Part shown: positions 15,563 through 30,400 of the stretch, one piece after another
Layout: each line of letters starts with the position of its first letter
How positions within the stretch are numbered: position 1 is the stretch's first letter
From: Pelargonium cotyledonis
Taxonomy: Eukaryota > Streptophyta > Magnoliopsida > Geraniales > Geraniaceae
NCBI GenBank assembly: GCA_036897625.1
Contig: JAYMTA010000205.1
Location: 1-35,002 of the forward strand
Length of the DNA stretch: 35,002 nucleotides
Reading direction: 5' to 3'
The notes under the pieces: generated by a model
The model's database searches: none
Told to the model about the DNA's origin: nothing
What the model saw: the letters and a program-made list of their open reading frames with translations, nothing else
Made by a program: the position numbers and the translations under genes

Positions 15563-16533
15563 GCTTGTTTATAGATGTACGTGCAGATTGTGTGACCGAA
15601 ATCGATGCTCAAGAAATTCATGGGTATGTAGCCTACAAGGATGAGCGGTACATTGAAATTCCTTATCCTTCGAGAAATGCGCAATCAAATCTTGGTGGGA
15701 GAGGATTTCACAACGGACGTTTTGTGCGAAAGATGCGAAAGAAAGTTAAAGGAGTGCAGTACATAACGAAGGGTGGTCAAGAAACCAAGTCATTTGCTCC
15801 TCTCACATTTGTCTGTGATGGTTGCAATTCATATCTGCTACGCTCGCTTAGTGATGCTGAGGCAAAGATGGCACAGAACCTAGGGCCTGTTTTGTTATGA
15901 AGTATTTTCTTCAATTCACTGAAAAACTGAAAACGAAAACAAAAAATAGAACCTGTTTGGTGCAGGTAAAAGTGACATCTTGTTGGTTGGATCAAAGAGA
16001 ACTGTCAACTTCCTTACAATACAAATCATGGCCTGACCATTTCTTCAGATCCTTCCTGCTTATCTTATGCTCTCAGCAGTACCAAGACCAGTTATACTGT
16101 GATAAACCCGGGCCAGAAACTGCCTTCCACTGCTAATGGCGACCTTCACAACTATTTAACTAAGCCTGCTCTCCAGGTACTGTTAGTTACTCAAACGAGT
16201 AATTAGCATTCAAATATCTTCCTTTGTTACTTTGAATAACCTTCAACGAGTTCTGGCGCGTTTTTCTGTCAGCTATCACCCGAGTTGTAGAAAGCCTTAA
16301 TGCCAGAAGAGAGTGATCATAAAGAAAAGATTGGTTGTGTAAATTATCTTTAACTTACTCTTAATGTATCTATATCATGATTCATGCACTGCTTAATTTT
16401 GCGTATTTTTTTGCAGCTAGCAGCAACTCGGGTTTCTTCCATCATAATAGCTCACAAAGGGAAAAATATGTACTCACCTGTGGTGGGCACTGGTGGAAAT
16501 AATTGAGAAGCTGAAGTTGTTGTGATGTACAAT
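15563..16533 (+). pseudogene. Squalene epoxidase pseudogene, N-terminal and central part
   Basis: Squalene epoxidase (squalene monooxygenase) is the FAD enzyme that makes 2,3-oxidosqualene for sterols and triterpenes. The relic keeps exon-intron layout, so it is not a processed copy. Block a (15563 to about 15870) reads CVTEIDAQEIHGYVAYKD, FHNGRFVRKMRKKV, KGVQY, APLTFVCDGC. Block b (15966-16176, after a TTTGGTGCAG acceptor) reads VKVTSC, a frameshift, then ENCQLPYNTNHG, SSDPSC, NPGQKLPS and TANGD. Block c (from 16273) reads LSPEL-stop-KAL. Block d (from 16417) has the weak trace NMYSPVVGTGG ... AEVVVM where the enzyme has NMRHPLTGGG ... SDIVVL. Damage includes loss of about 24 codons between RKMRKKV and KGVQY, a frameshift at about 15981, stops in blocks c and d, and a missing FAD-binding N-terminus. 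It cannot make an enzyme. Block d is the least certain. Confidence 0.88.
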
Positions 16534-16722
16534 AGATGGTAAATATTTGCCAACAGTAAATCATTCGATTGAATCAAGAGTGGAGAAAATTGTTTGTACT
16601 GAACAAAATAGGGAAACAGTTTTAAGTCTAAACTATGGATAATAGTATCCAACATCAAGACAATGCTATTTCATTATTTAGGTAGGAAAATACTTGGGTA
16701 GCAATAATTAGTCATACCTGGT

Positions 16723-20232
<3,510 letters not shown>

Positions 20233-20560
20233 TTTGATGAGTTTTCTAGGGCAGAAAGCAGAATGTTTTGCGTTATCTGCAACTGCAAAAGCCGGCGGGA
20301 CAGGTTTATGGAAAACCCTAATCAGTTTTTGAATGGTATAAAAACGCTACCTTGAAGTTACTCGAGTCAATGGTACATTCATAAACAATTGTAGTCAACA
20401 CTCAATAGTAGAAAAAGGTGAGGTAAAACCGATCCGACCAATCTCAAAACCAGCCAGACACATTCAAACCGTCCGCCGGGTCATTTACAAACCGGGTCCG
20501 TTGACCTGCTGGTTCCGGTCTAGTTTTGAAAACATTTATTCGATCGAACCCTAGAACCCA
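20233..20560. promoter_or_regulatory. Shared divergent promoter region with a telo-box
   Basis: This short interval separates the aminotransferase start codon (minus) from the probable first exon of the Lys/Arg/Ser-rich gene (plus), so both promoters must fit within it. AAACCCTAA at 20313-20321 matches the telo-box found near transcription starts of many plant housekeeping genes. No TATA box was obvious on either side, which suits broadly expressed genes. Confidence 0.5.
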
Positions 20561-21644
20561 TTTCTCGTCTCCCTCCCTCTCTCAAAATCAATCTCCAATC
20601 ATTAGCTGTAGCTACGGTTTTCGCTGCAATAAGGGGTTTTCAATTCCTCAAAATCTAAGGTAATTACATCAACTCTCGTTACTTCTTGTTGTAAAAAGTT
20701 CCCTGCTATTTTTTTCGGTAGCTTCATATGAAATTCTTATTATGTCTCTTGAAATCGATAATTTCGTAATCTACTCCTAGATTTTATAATTAGGCATTCT
20801 TCAAAAAAAAATATTTTTTGCAATAATTGCAGGGATTTTGTAAATTTTCACTGTTTCGTGTGGCTGAAATGTGGTTTTGAATTGTTGCATGTTGAAATTG
20901 AGTTGGGTTGTCTCCTTGAATTCTGGAATTTGGATTTATAGCTAGAATAGTATGATTGAATGTGCATCACTCTGATTGTTTAGTTTTGTTTAGATGGTTA
21001 GGAGAACACAGAATCACATAGGTGAAGCAATGAGTTAATGTAGTGGTTTCTTGTATCAGCTGTTGAGTTGAATTCAATGTTACTGCTAGTGCTACTAGAT
21101 GCTTGGGGAAAAAGTGTGTTTTGAGTGTTGAGATTTTGTGTATATGCATTGATGTTTGTTTGTCTTTTTTTTGGTTAATGGAAAAGATTACTCTATATTA
21201 AAGAATCTGTAACTTACTCTCAAAAAAGAAGAAAAAAATCCGCAACTTTTTTGACTGAAAATTGTGAAGAAAACCCATCTTTGAATACTGATGTGTAGGA
21301 AGTATATATATGTTGAGCTTTCAATCTATGAGTTCATTTTTGTAAGTATATTTAAGCTTCTATATTACCTCCATTAAATGCTTTTTATTTACTTTCATAT
21401 GCCAAATGTACTACATACAGTTCAACTAGCAAATATGTATTTTATAAACCCGAAAATGCTATGAACTTATCTTGACAACAGACAGTTGTGAACATACTAG
21501 GGTTTGGTAGCCCCATGGTATATGCTACTGAATGCAACTTTATGTTTGATATTTGTTATTTTTATGTCTAAACTACTTTTATTGTTTCCATTTTGAATGT
21601 ACACTTACACATATTTTTTCATTAACGTCCTTGGTATGGTTAAG
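20561..21644 (+). other. Probable 5' UTR exon and 5' UTR intron of the Lys/Arg/Ser-rich gene
   Basis: A pyrimidine-rich leader (CTCCCTCCCTCTCTC...) runs to AATCTAAG at 20659, followed by the donor GTAATT. The next in-frame acceptor is GGTTAAG at 21638-21644, directly before the ATG at 21645. This implies a 5' UTR intron of about 985 bases. The transcription start is not determined. If the transcript started downstream instead, the alternative in-frame ATG at 21636 could be used. Confidence 0.5.
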
Positions 21645-23265
21645 ATGGATTTAGAGACGGAGAATAGAATAGCTGCTATTCTTCTAAAAGAGGCAGCAGA
21701 ACTGCGGCGACAATCTGAGAAAGAAGGTGTCCTTGCTTACCTTAGGCAGCCTAAAGCAAGGGGTAGACCAAATTCCCGGTTCCTCACTGCAACTGTTCTC
21801 GGGGTACAGCAAGGTTAGTTTCTCTCTCTCAACTAAACAAGTTCATGCATTTTATTGTCATTCATTTTTCCGGTTAATTATAAGGAAGGGTCTGGAAGGA
21901 TAACTTAGATAAGAAAATGCTTGTTATGGACGAAGACATATCAACTTCAAAAGTGGACCCTTCCCATTTTGCCTATGGAAGTATGTAGTGATGCGTATAT
22001 ACACATCAAGGCCATGCCTTGTCTGTGAGCAGTATTTGCCTTTTGCTGTCAAGTGTTCAAAAAAAGCAACTGTGAAAGATTAAGTATATTGTTAATGAAA
22101 ATACATTTGGAGACTGATGAAATTGAAACCAGATATAGTGTCGCCTGCCTGGCCAAGTCTTGTTATTGTTAATAAGGAACCCGCATCTGAAACATACACG
22201 CTCCCTATGAACTGATATAAGTAAACCCAACTGATTTTATCATGTTAGTAGATCGTTGTCTTTCATGCTTTTCAAAAGTTGCAAAAAACTGTTGGATGTG
22301 TAAACTACAAAGGAAAATTTGTGATGGTTAATCTGGGTGGATGTTGGGATCTGAGGATTTGAGCTTCTGCCTCTATTTTTCCCGAGGTGATATACAGTAT
22401 AGCAATCCAATTTCCAAGCCATGCTTGGCTATCTTTGAAGTATCTAAACAAAGCTCACTGTTTAATAATGTGTTTGTTGAGGGTGTGATCTGTAGCTTGA
22501 CTGTTTCATTTTTCTCAGCAAATCGAGCTGTGGAGGTGAATGAAATGTGGCGAGTACGGCAGAAAGAACAAGAGTTGGATGATCGGCTTAAAAAGAAACA
22601 GAAAGATGAGAGCTGTAGTTACAGGAACCATAGGGACTCAGCTACCTCAATGGGGAGCAGTAGTAAGAGGAATGCTGTATCAAACAAAAATACTAATGCT
22701 TCTTACTCATCAACCAAAAGAGTAACATGGAGTTCCTATCCAAGGGAAGATGAAGGTTTGAGAGATGAGGAGGTTGAGGAATTTCTACACTCAAGGTCAG
22801 AGACTCGGAACGTTCCCCTTTGTGGACAGACTGTTTTTTCTCTGTGTGCGTTTGTTGATATGCATAAGTTAGCATGCAAAATATTTTCTGTTGCACAGGA
22901 AGTAGCTTTTTATTGGCCTGGGATGATTGAATGTTATTGCTGATTACAGGATCAAGCGTGGAAGAGGTGCTGTTGGGTCAAGGATGGATGAGACGGGACC
23001 TTACCTTCCCCCTGAACCAGACTCCAAGGAGCAGCTCTCATCAAGCCTTGATATGAGGGATCACCGAGTTGTTATTGGCCCAGAGAAGCCTTCTTCATTG
23101 AAGTCTTATGAATCTTCTTCAGAAGAGGAGCTTCATGAGAATAGGCGGAAGAAGGCAAAGAAGTGTCACTCAAGAAGCTCAAAGGAACACTCTCGAAAGC
23201 ACAAACTCAGATCTAAAGAAAAGTCTAGGGATAGGAAAAAGGAGAGATCTAAAAATCACAAGTGA
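21645..23265 (+). CDS. Conserved plant protein with Lys/Arg/Ser-rich tail, function unknown
   Basis: Three coding exons, 21645-21813, 22519-22795 and 22950-23265, join in phase to give 253 residues. The start is the ATG at 21645, right after an acceptor; an in-frame ATG nine bases earlier is possible if the leader differs. Residues 1-80 form a charged helical region (ETENRIAAILLKEAAELRRQ, GRPNSRFLTATVLGVQ, AVEVNEMWRVRQKE) that reads as highly constrained. The middle is Ser/Asn-rich. The C-terminal third has YLPPEPDS, an acidic patch SSSEEE, then a long run of Lys/Arg/Ser/His (RRKKAKK, SRSSKEHSRKHK, KSRDRKKERSK). The basic RS-like tail predicts nuclear location and possibly RNA or splicing-factor binding; that is inference only. 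No membrane segment or signal peptide. I do not recognise a named family. Confidence 0.82.
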
Positions 23266-23615
23266 GGGTTGAGGGCGGTACTTGTATTTGACTGATTAGT
23301 TATTTATGTGAAAATTGGATACAATCTTCATTTGTAGAGTTTTTTTTCTTACAATCTAATACAAAATAGTGCTGCAGTGACTTATGGTTCCTTTTCTTAA
23401 GGTTCTTGTTTATGGATATAGAAAACTATAATTAACATCGCCAGTTCTAGTCAAAACACGGTTGTATTGCAAAGTGCAATGCTGATCCAAAAGGAAATGC
23501 ACGTGTTTAGTAAAACATTGTTTTGGTCTGAAATGAGAGTAAACTGATGCAACAGAATAAAGAGAAACTATAAATCTATTATTCAAACTCGTATTGAAAA
23601 ACTGAATTCTGGTAT
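23266..23615. other. 3' UTR of the Lys/Arg/Ser-rich gene and spacer
   Basis: AT-rich and without genes. The first 100 or so bases (to about 23370, with AATACAAAA signals) are probably the 3' UTR. The rest leads into the squalene epoxidase fragment on the other strand. Confidence 0.45.
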
Positions 23616-23887
23616 GTGCTGAAACGAGTCTAGCTCCAATCCACAGGTGTTCGGGTGAAGGTAATGGAAGAACAAGCGACCAACGCCACAGATAGCAACA
23701 GCAACGAAATGGTCAATGGATGAGGGTTTTAGAGCAGATAGTAGAGATATAGGTTCCTTTGAGAACACAGCACCAAGACTCAAATGGTCAAAACATGCTT
23801 AGCGCATTTCCATTGCTGCTGGATCTGGAGATGCACAAAAGACTTTGTACAGAGCTCCTGCCAGTGTGTTTATGGCAGATGGCTTTT
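23616..23887 (-). pseudogene. Squalene epoxidase pseudogene, C-terminal fragment
   Basis: Read on the minus strand: KPSAINTLAGALYKVFCASPD, an in-frame stop (TAA) in MEMR-stop-ACFDH, then LSLGAVFS, ISLLSALKPSS, HFVAVAICGVGRLFF. A frameshift follows, and the next frame reads WIGARLVS. This is the order and spacing of the conserved C-terminal membrane-associated part of plant squalene epoxidase. The fragment has no intron and no poly(A) tract. The stop and frameshift make it non-functional. It starts in the protein just after the point where the plus-strand relic at 15563-16533 ends, so both may come from one gene. Confidence 0.88.
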
Positions 23888-23969
23888 ATCATAGAATCAA
23901 ACAAAACACATGAATATAATAAACAGAATTCAGGAGCTCTGTACAAAGTCATCTGCCATAAACACACTG
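23841..23969. repeat. Scrambled inverted duplication inside/next to the epoxidase fragment
   Basis: Two 19-20 base blocks, A (23841-23860) and B (23862-23880), recur as exact reverse complements: A' at 23931-23950 and B' at 23951-23969. A normal hairpin would run A-B-B'-A', but here the order is A-B-A'-B'. The blocks encode the ALYKV and SAINTL parts of squalene epoxidase, so the plus-strand copy has them in swapped order. Confidence 0.92.
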
Positions 23970-24829
23970 TTAATTTATTCTGGTTTCTGCTAGTTTATTA
24001 CTGATATGTATGTTCGCGATGACAGATTAGTACAAATTTTGTGATAAAACCACCCCAAATTCTCATGAGTATTCGATAGTATTTACATGGCAAGCATATG
24101 ACATGTGAATGGGATGACTAATGTGTTATTGAATGATTTTCTTCCTCTCTCCTTGTAAAGCTGTTTCAGCAAAACAGTAGTGATGTTCATCATTTACGCG
24201 CAGTTCAATTATGTTAAGATATTGAAGGAAACTACACTGGTTCATTTGACAGTCTAGGTTCGTGCTTGCGTGATACTACATTATAATATTATCATAAATA
24301 ATTATGTTGCCCTCAGTCTATCAGCAACTAGCTTGGGTTAATTGATAAGTTAGAACATAATTATGCAGGATAGTAACATCATGGCCTTGAAACGGACTTG
24401 GAAATATAGTTTTATCATAAAGACTTAATCCTACTTCCAAATACAACCTATAAATTTTGAAATGATTAAAATAAATAAATTAATTGTAATCTTTTCAAAA
24501 CCTTCTGCCAATTTTGTTGTACACTTGTACTAACTAGTTTCAGCAACTACCTAATTAGCATCTGAAGATGGCGAGTTGGACAAGGACAGAAAAATTCTCA
24601 AGGCATAAAAACAATTTTTATGCATATACATTCCTTGACACATCATTTGTTATATACAGTCTTGATATGCCATTGGGCAGTGCCGGCTGTAGCAATTCCA
24701 TATGCAAGAAGTCACTTTCTTTTGAAAAAAGACCTCTATATGGCAAGCAGCTTTTGAACTTTTGTACCAAGCTTCAAGTATTTTCTCTAAGACCTGGTCT
24801 ACAGAGAATCAATCAAACAAAGAAAACTC
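23970..24829. other. Intergenic, upstream of the phytocyanin gene
   Basis: AT-rich, with short open frames only. No transposon ends or family similarity seen. The last few hundred bases are presumably the phytocyanin promoter. Confidence 0.5.
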
Positions 24830-24838
24830 TATAAATAG
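24830..24838 (+). promoter_or_regulatory. TATA box of the phytocyanin gene
   Basis: TATAAATAG is a near-perfect plant TATA box, 83 bases before the ATG. Transcription would start at about 24860-24870, giving a 5' UTR of about 45-50 bases (AAACAAGCACTTCAAC...). Confidence 0.8.
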
Positions 24839-24912
24839 CCACAATATGAACTTCCTGAAACAAGCACTTCAACAAACATAAACCAAGCCAAAAACTCTCT
24901 TCCAAGTCCAAA

Positions 24913-25481
24913 ATGGCCTCTTCCCAAATCTTCATCATCCTCGCCCTCGTAGCAATCTTGGCACCATCAGTTCTTGCAACTGAGTTCATTGTAGGAGACG
25001 ATAAAGGTTGGACCACGAACGTCGACTATCAAGCTTGGGCTCAGGGAAAGGAATTCCATGTTGGAGACAAGCTCAGTAAGTCATTAGCTTCCTAATAGTG
25101 TTTCTAGTTAAGGCTAAAGTGCTCAATCCCAATATGTAACATGTTATTGTTATTTGTGCAGTTTTTAAGTACGCGAAGGGAGCTCACAATGTGTTGAAGG
25201 CTGATGGAGTTGGGTTCCAGCAATGCGTTGCTCCGGCCACCACAGAAGCCTTGACCAGTGGAGAAGATGTGATCACTCTTGCAACCCCAGGAAGGAAGTG
25301 GTACATTTGTGGTGTGTCCAAGCATTGTGCAGCAGCAAACATGAAGCTTGTTGTGACTGTTCTGTCTGACACAGCTCCCAGCCCAGCTCCAGGATCAGAA
25401 ACAAGCTTTAGTGCTGTGACCAAGTGCTATAGCTGGATGGTCTCCATCATTATTGGCTTTCTTGCAATGATCATGGCTTGA
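24913..25481 (+). CDS. Blue copper protein (phytocyanin), GPI-anchored type
   Basis: Two exons, 24913-25075 and 25162-25481, give 160 residues. The intron falls in the codon of Ile55, the usual phytocyanin position. A signal peptide (MASSQIFIILALVAILAPS, cut near VLA-TEF) leads into one plastocyanin-like domain. Type 1 copper ligands visible are His63 (GAHNV), Cys104 (WYICGV), His109 (KHC) and probably Met115 (NMKL); Cys76 and Cys110 should form the structural disulfide. After a short Pro/Ser linker (APSPAPGSE) the chain ends in a hydrophobic tail (MVSIIIGFLAMIMA), which fits GPI attachment at the plasma membrane. Phytocyanins are small electron-transfer proteins of the cell surface with roles in lignification, pollen and stress. 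The Met ligand points to an uclacyanin/plantacyanin-like rather than a stellacyanin-like (Gln) site. The strong TATA box suggests regulated expression. Confidence 0.93.
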
Positions 25482-26031
25482 TTTAATATATAATGTAGCA
25501 ACTATATACGTCATTCATTCGATTTCTTGTTTCTAAAATTATTATGATTTGAATTCAAATATCAGTATCAAGAAAGTTATTACACATTTGAGTCTTTGAT
25601 CAATACATAGTACAGCAATATTGTGTTTGATAAAACCAATACAATTCATCAAGCACATGTCACATGCTTGTCATGTAAATACACAATCACAACATGGAAT
25701 GCTCATAAGAATTTGGGATGATTCACAAAATTTGTACTAACCATAGAAGTACATATTGGAGATTATCAAGTAGAGACCAGGATATATTAACAGCAAAGCC
25801 ATAGACTCGTACTAGAAGTTGCACAGACGGGATGCTCTGAGCTTGGCATGTACTTCACTTACATTACACATCTTCTACATATATTGAAAAACAGAATACA
25901 ACCATTCACATCTATCCAGTCCATGAACAACGTATTAACTCTACACTTCTGTAATTCTGCCAAAACAAATCTTTGCAACTTTAACTACTTTTAATAGAGC
26001 ACAATCTGCTTCTCAGAAAACCCGGTGTTTG
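25482..26031. other. Convergent intergenic region: two 3' UTRs
   Basis: The phytocyanin gene (plus) and the DUF21 gene (minus) end tail to tail here. The AT-rich first 100 bases suit the phytocyanin 3' UTR, and the sequence just left of 26032 suits that of the DUF21 gene. Nothing else was recognised. Confidence 0.5.
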
Positions 26032-27412
26032 TTACGACTCCTCAAACTGATGATCCGTCTCATCAAATATTTCTTCCTACAATGCATTGAATCAATGTCA
26101 GTCTGGTCACAAAATTATACATCAAATATTCTGGAAAAGAGAAACATATATATATATTCAACACTAGTGCTGTACCTGTAAGAGCTCTTCAATCACATCT
26201 TCCATCGTTATTATGCCAACAGCTTCTTCTTCCTCGGGAACCTTTGGAAGTGGATTGCCATCTATTTCCAAAATGTCTGAGTACATGTTCTTTGTCCACT
26301 TCCTGCTCCTAGAGCTCTTGAATGAATTATTACGGTTGGGAAAGCTCTTCCACTTCTGGAGTGATCTCTTGCTCTTTAAGATCTTCTCAAGTGGAGGCAT
26401 TTCGCCATCAATGTCTACTTTCACATCCTTTGTAGAATCTACTTTTCAAGAGACAGACAAACATAACTGCTTTACTGTCTTTGAAATAATGATTAACCAT
26501 GAAATACAATAACAAAATAAAATAACAGACAGATAAGGACTCATTTATAGAAATCATATATAAAGTCACATTAAGGCAAGGTAAGTGTGATAACGATTTC
26601 CAGGGTTCACACCAATCCTTGGTAAAGCAGGTCACGGACAAGAGAAACGAGCCACGCGTCCTCTTCTCTCTGATCTGCCATCACCCTTTCCCAGGAGGCA
26701 GATAAGGATAATCAAACAGATTCAAAACACACCATACTGAAGATATCCTCCATGTGAAATTTCCCAACAAGAAGATCAAAAGTTTTTTCACTCTTCAAAG
26801 TCGAGGGAAGAGAGAGAGGTTTCAGAAAATTAATACAACCAAGACAAACTATAACATAAACTGGTGCTTACCGTCAGTATGGCTCTTGTTAGCAGGCCGT
26901 GCGGTCTTACTGCACTGTCTTATTACAACAGCCATGTGGCTGTGACCTTTCTGAAATTCATTCAGTATGTCATATAAGGGTAAAGTTTCTGGAACCCTGA
27001 AATCCATAAATAAGGCATAATATATGAGAGATGGGATAAAAAAAATGAACCAGGCATGAACTATATTTAAAGCAATATTGCCTTCAAACCAATACTGCTA
27101 TACAAGATAAGATACCTTGGAATCCTGCGAATAGTGACACTCTTCACTGGTACTTCATCTCCTGGGTGAATAGTTAACAAGTTCTTGGCCTAAAAGTTAG
27201 TAAAGCCACGTAAATAAAATTAGCATATGGAACTATTTGAGCATGAAACAAATTAGTACCAGTAGAAGCAAGAGTGATCAATAAAGTAGCTGAGGTACTG
27301 AAACATTTATACTTGTTATACAAAATAAACTGGCTGAATTATAGAGCCCCACAATAGTAGACCTAATGCATAACAAAGAAACAACTACCCAATAAAACTT
27401 CCAGAATACTGG

Positions 27413-27460
<48 letters not shown>

Positions 27461-30400
27461 GTCTCTCTCTCTCACAATATCAGTACCTGGGACTCATTGT
27501 GCAATCTCAAAATTGCTGGGTATTTATGCACAATCTGAACTCACGCTTTCATCCTAGGATTGGATCATTTTTTTTACTGCAAAATAATTACTTGCACAAA
27601 AACAGCTCTACGCCAATATAAACAAGAAGGTACAGCATTGGCTTGATGGCCTCAACTAATAATCCACTACCAGTCTTCCCGCTAAATTTTAAAATCATAA
27701 CAGTAGTGTTTACTTTATTAAAACAATTTGTGCAAGACATAGCTTCCTGTCAATAATTTTACCCCTATGGCTTAAAAAAATCTAATGTAGTTTATGTGTT
27801 CTGACAACTTGGTTCTTCAATAGAATTATGCAATAATCGGGTTCGGATAGGAAAATCCGAAAATGATCAACTAATATAACCATTAGCTCATTGCTGGCAA
27901 ATTGTAGAGTAACGGAAAGCCAAATTATCAGGTAATTCATGATACTATGGGGAATAGAACCAAACCTTATTTAATCTTCACAAAACAATGAATTTTATTC
28001 ACTTACCAAAATAAGTCCAATAATATTTGTAGATTGCTCATAATAGACAGGAATTCTGCTATGCCCCTTCTCCAATATTATATTCATCAAATTCCTACAT
28101 CAAAGGTATAGAAAGACATTAGAACAAAGTATGCCTAAGAGTTTCATTTGACTTTCAGATTATCGATGTTCTAAAATATCAGACCTGTCAAGCTTGGCAT
28201 TGATATCAATTGCAAATGTGTCAGATATAAGAGTCATGGCATCACCAGCTGTTTTCTGACTAAGCTCAAGTGCGCCAGCAATGATTGTTGTCTCATCATG
28301 TGTCAACTCTCCCCCTTTTCCCGCCTAACAAAATCCAAATCTGGTTGTTAACAGCTGGACAAATAAATAGAATGCCAACCAAGTGTTTGCAAGCATCAAG
28401 TGATTCAATTTTTCAAAAAACTTCTACTAGGAAGATGTGGACTCAAATATAGCAAATGAAACAATTATGAAGTATGGTTTGATGGAAAATATAAATAGAT
28501 TATTGAAAGAAATTAAACACACCTCATTACCATGCAAATCCACAAGTGTTTTCAACTCAGCTCGGCGAAAAAGAGCTTTATGATCATGGCCCAACAGATA
28601 GTCTAATAGCTGTGAACCAGATAACATAATGATGGTCAAGAAAAACAATTTGTAGAGACTAAACAAACTATTCTACTTTACTTTACAAAAGAAGACAAAT
28701 GAATGGGGATAATATTTAAACACAATAAAATATATAACACCTTGCTAATGGGAAATGCAATTGGATAGCATATCCAAACAAGAACACGAACAAAGGGAGC
28801 CACTGTTGCGCCAATTGCCAAACCATATCGGGAACATAAAGACTGTGGTATGATCTGTTCATAAAATTAAAAAGGACACAAATAACTTTATCAAGACCTT
28901 GAGGAAAGAAAAAAAAATACTAACTCAAAGCTAGCTAAATATGGCCTCATGTTTCCCTCAAAATTGCATTTTCTATTGGAATTTGGAACAGAAAGACCAA
29001 CTTTCAACTATCTTGCAATGGCTAGCTACGTTACCAAATAATTTAGTCAATATGCAATTAGATAGTGCCAAACATAATGGACTAATGAAGCCCAACCACC
29101 TTGATGTCTATCTATCCATATATTCTCTTTTTACCAGTGATCTTACTAAACAAAGTATAAACTAAAAGGGATCCTTTACCTCACCAAAAAGAAGAATCAG
29201 AGTCACTGAAATCAAAATAGCACCCCAAGCTGAAACAAGGCTGTCAAGGAAGATGGGAAGTGCCTGACAAAAAGAGAGTCCTGGTATTAAGTACTCTTTC
29301 GCGACCTACGTAAGAAGACAGCTTTCTATGCTATACAGTAATCTTTACCTCCATGGCAGCAGCATTACAGATAAGAAGGGTGCAAAGTAGAAGATGCTGA
29401 TTTCTGACCACAGGCAGTATCTTTGCTGTTGCGACAAAATATAAATTATCAGAATGCATAGTTCTTAATGACACTACAACCTCCACTCTCACAGCATCCA
29501 GATACAGCTGCCCTCAAATGATCATGAACTATTTGAAAATTAATGTCGTGAAACAGAGCATCCACGTCCAAAGTCATTATCCTATCTTTAAGAAACAGTA
29601 CCCATACTGACCACCTTCATGAAATTTAACACCTTTAGGTTGCGCTTGGATCCTTGAGTTTGATTTGAAATTCCTAATTTGAATATCGGGGTTTCAAATA
29701 TTACATTTCATATACAAATGTAATGTTTGAGAAAAAATAAATTTTCAAGAGTTGTCATTTGAAATTTCATGTTATAAGCATGTTTGAACCCTATTGGATC
29801 TGAGCTAAATCAAATCCATATTTTGTGTGCATCCAAATTTAAGTTGGCTCAAATATAGGATTTCAAATCAAATCCTACAATGCAAACAGACCATTATGAC
29901 ATATTAATGTAATTACATGTCCTTTAGTCACTTCCACCAAAAAACTGACATACAGTCAGCAAAAGCATATCATTTCTTGAAATGATATATTTACCACCAT
30001 GGACGATAAGCAAGTGGCACTCTTGCTTATTCCACTACAAAGGTCATTAGAAAGTGGACTTCTAACTTAGGTCCAGACAATGTCAAAATTATTTGTTTGA
30101 ATATGCAATTGGTGGTAACCAAGTTAGAAAACGAGAAAGCAAAAATGAATGCACTCCTACGATAGACATAGTGAGCCAATTGGAGGCAGTTAAGACTAGG
30201 AACCTCCAGTCCCCAAAGGGGTAGCCCAATGGTTCAAGCATCACATTCATCTAGTAGAAGTTGTGGGTTCGAATTTTGTGGGGAGGGATTATGGGAAAGG
30301 GGGAGGAGGGCTACCCCTGTTGTGTAGCTCGGCCCATTGGAACAATTTTTTTATTATAAAAAAGGAGAGTAAGAACTACTCAAGTGGGAAACATAAAGGA

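Noticed and set aside
22341..22943. Single long open frame running through intron 2 to intron 3 of the Lys/Arg/Ser-rich gene
   Set aside because: Only 22519-22795 is exon. The edges coincide with good GT-AG splice sites, and joining to the flanking exons restores the conserved protein.
30215..30280. Possible tRNA gene (box A and box B present)
   Set aside because: No acceptor stem, anticodon arm or cloverleaf can be drawn; the body and T-rich end indicate a SINE.
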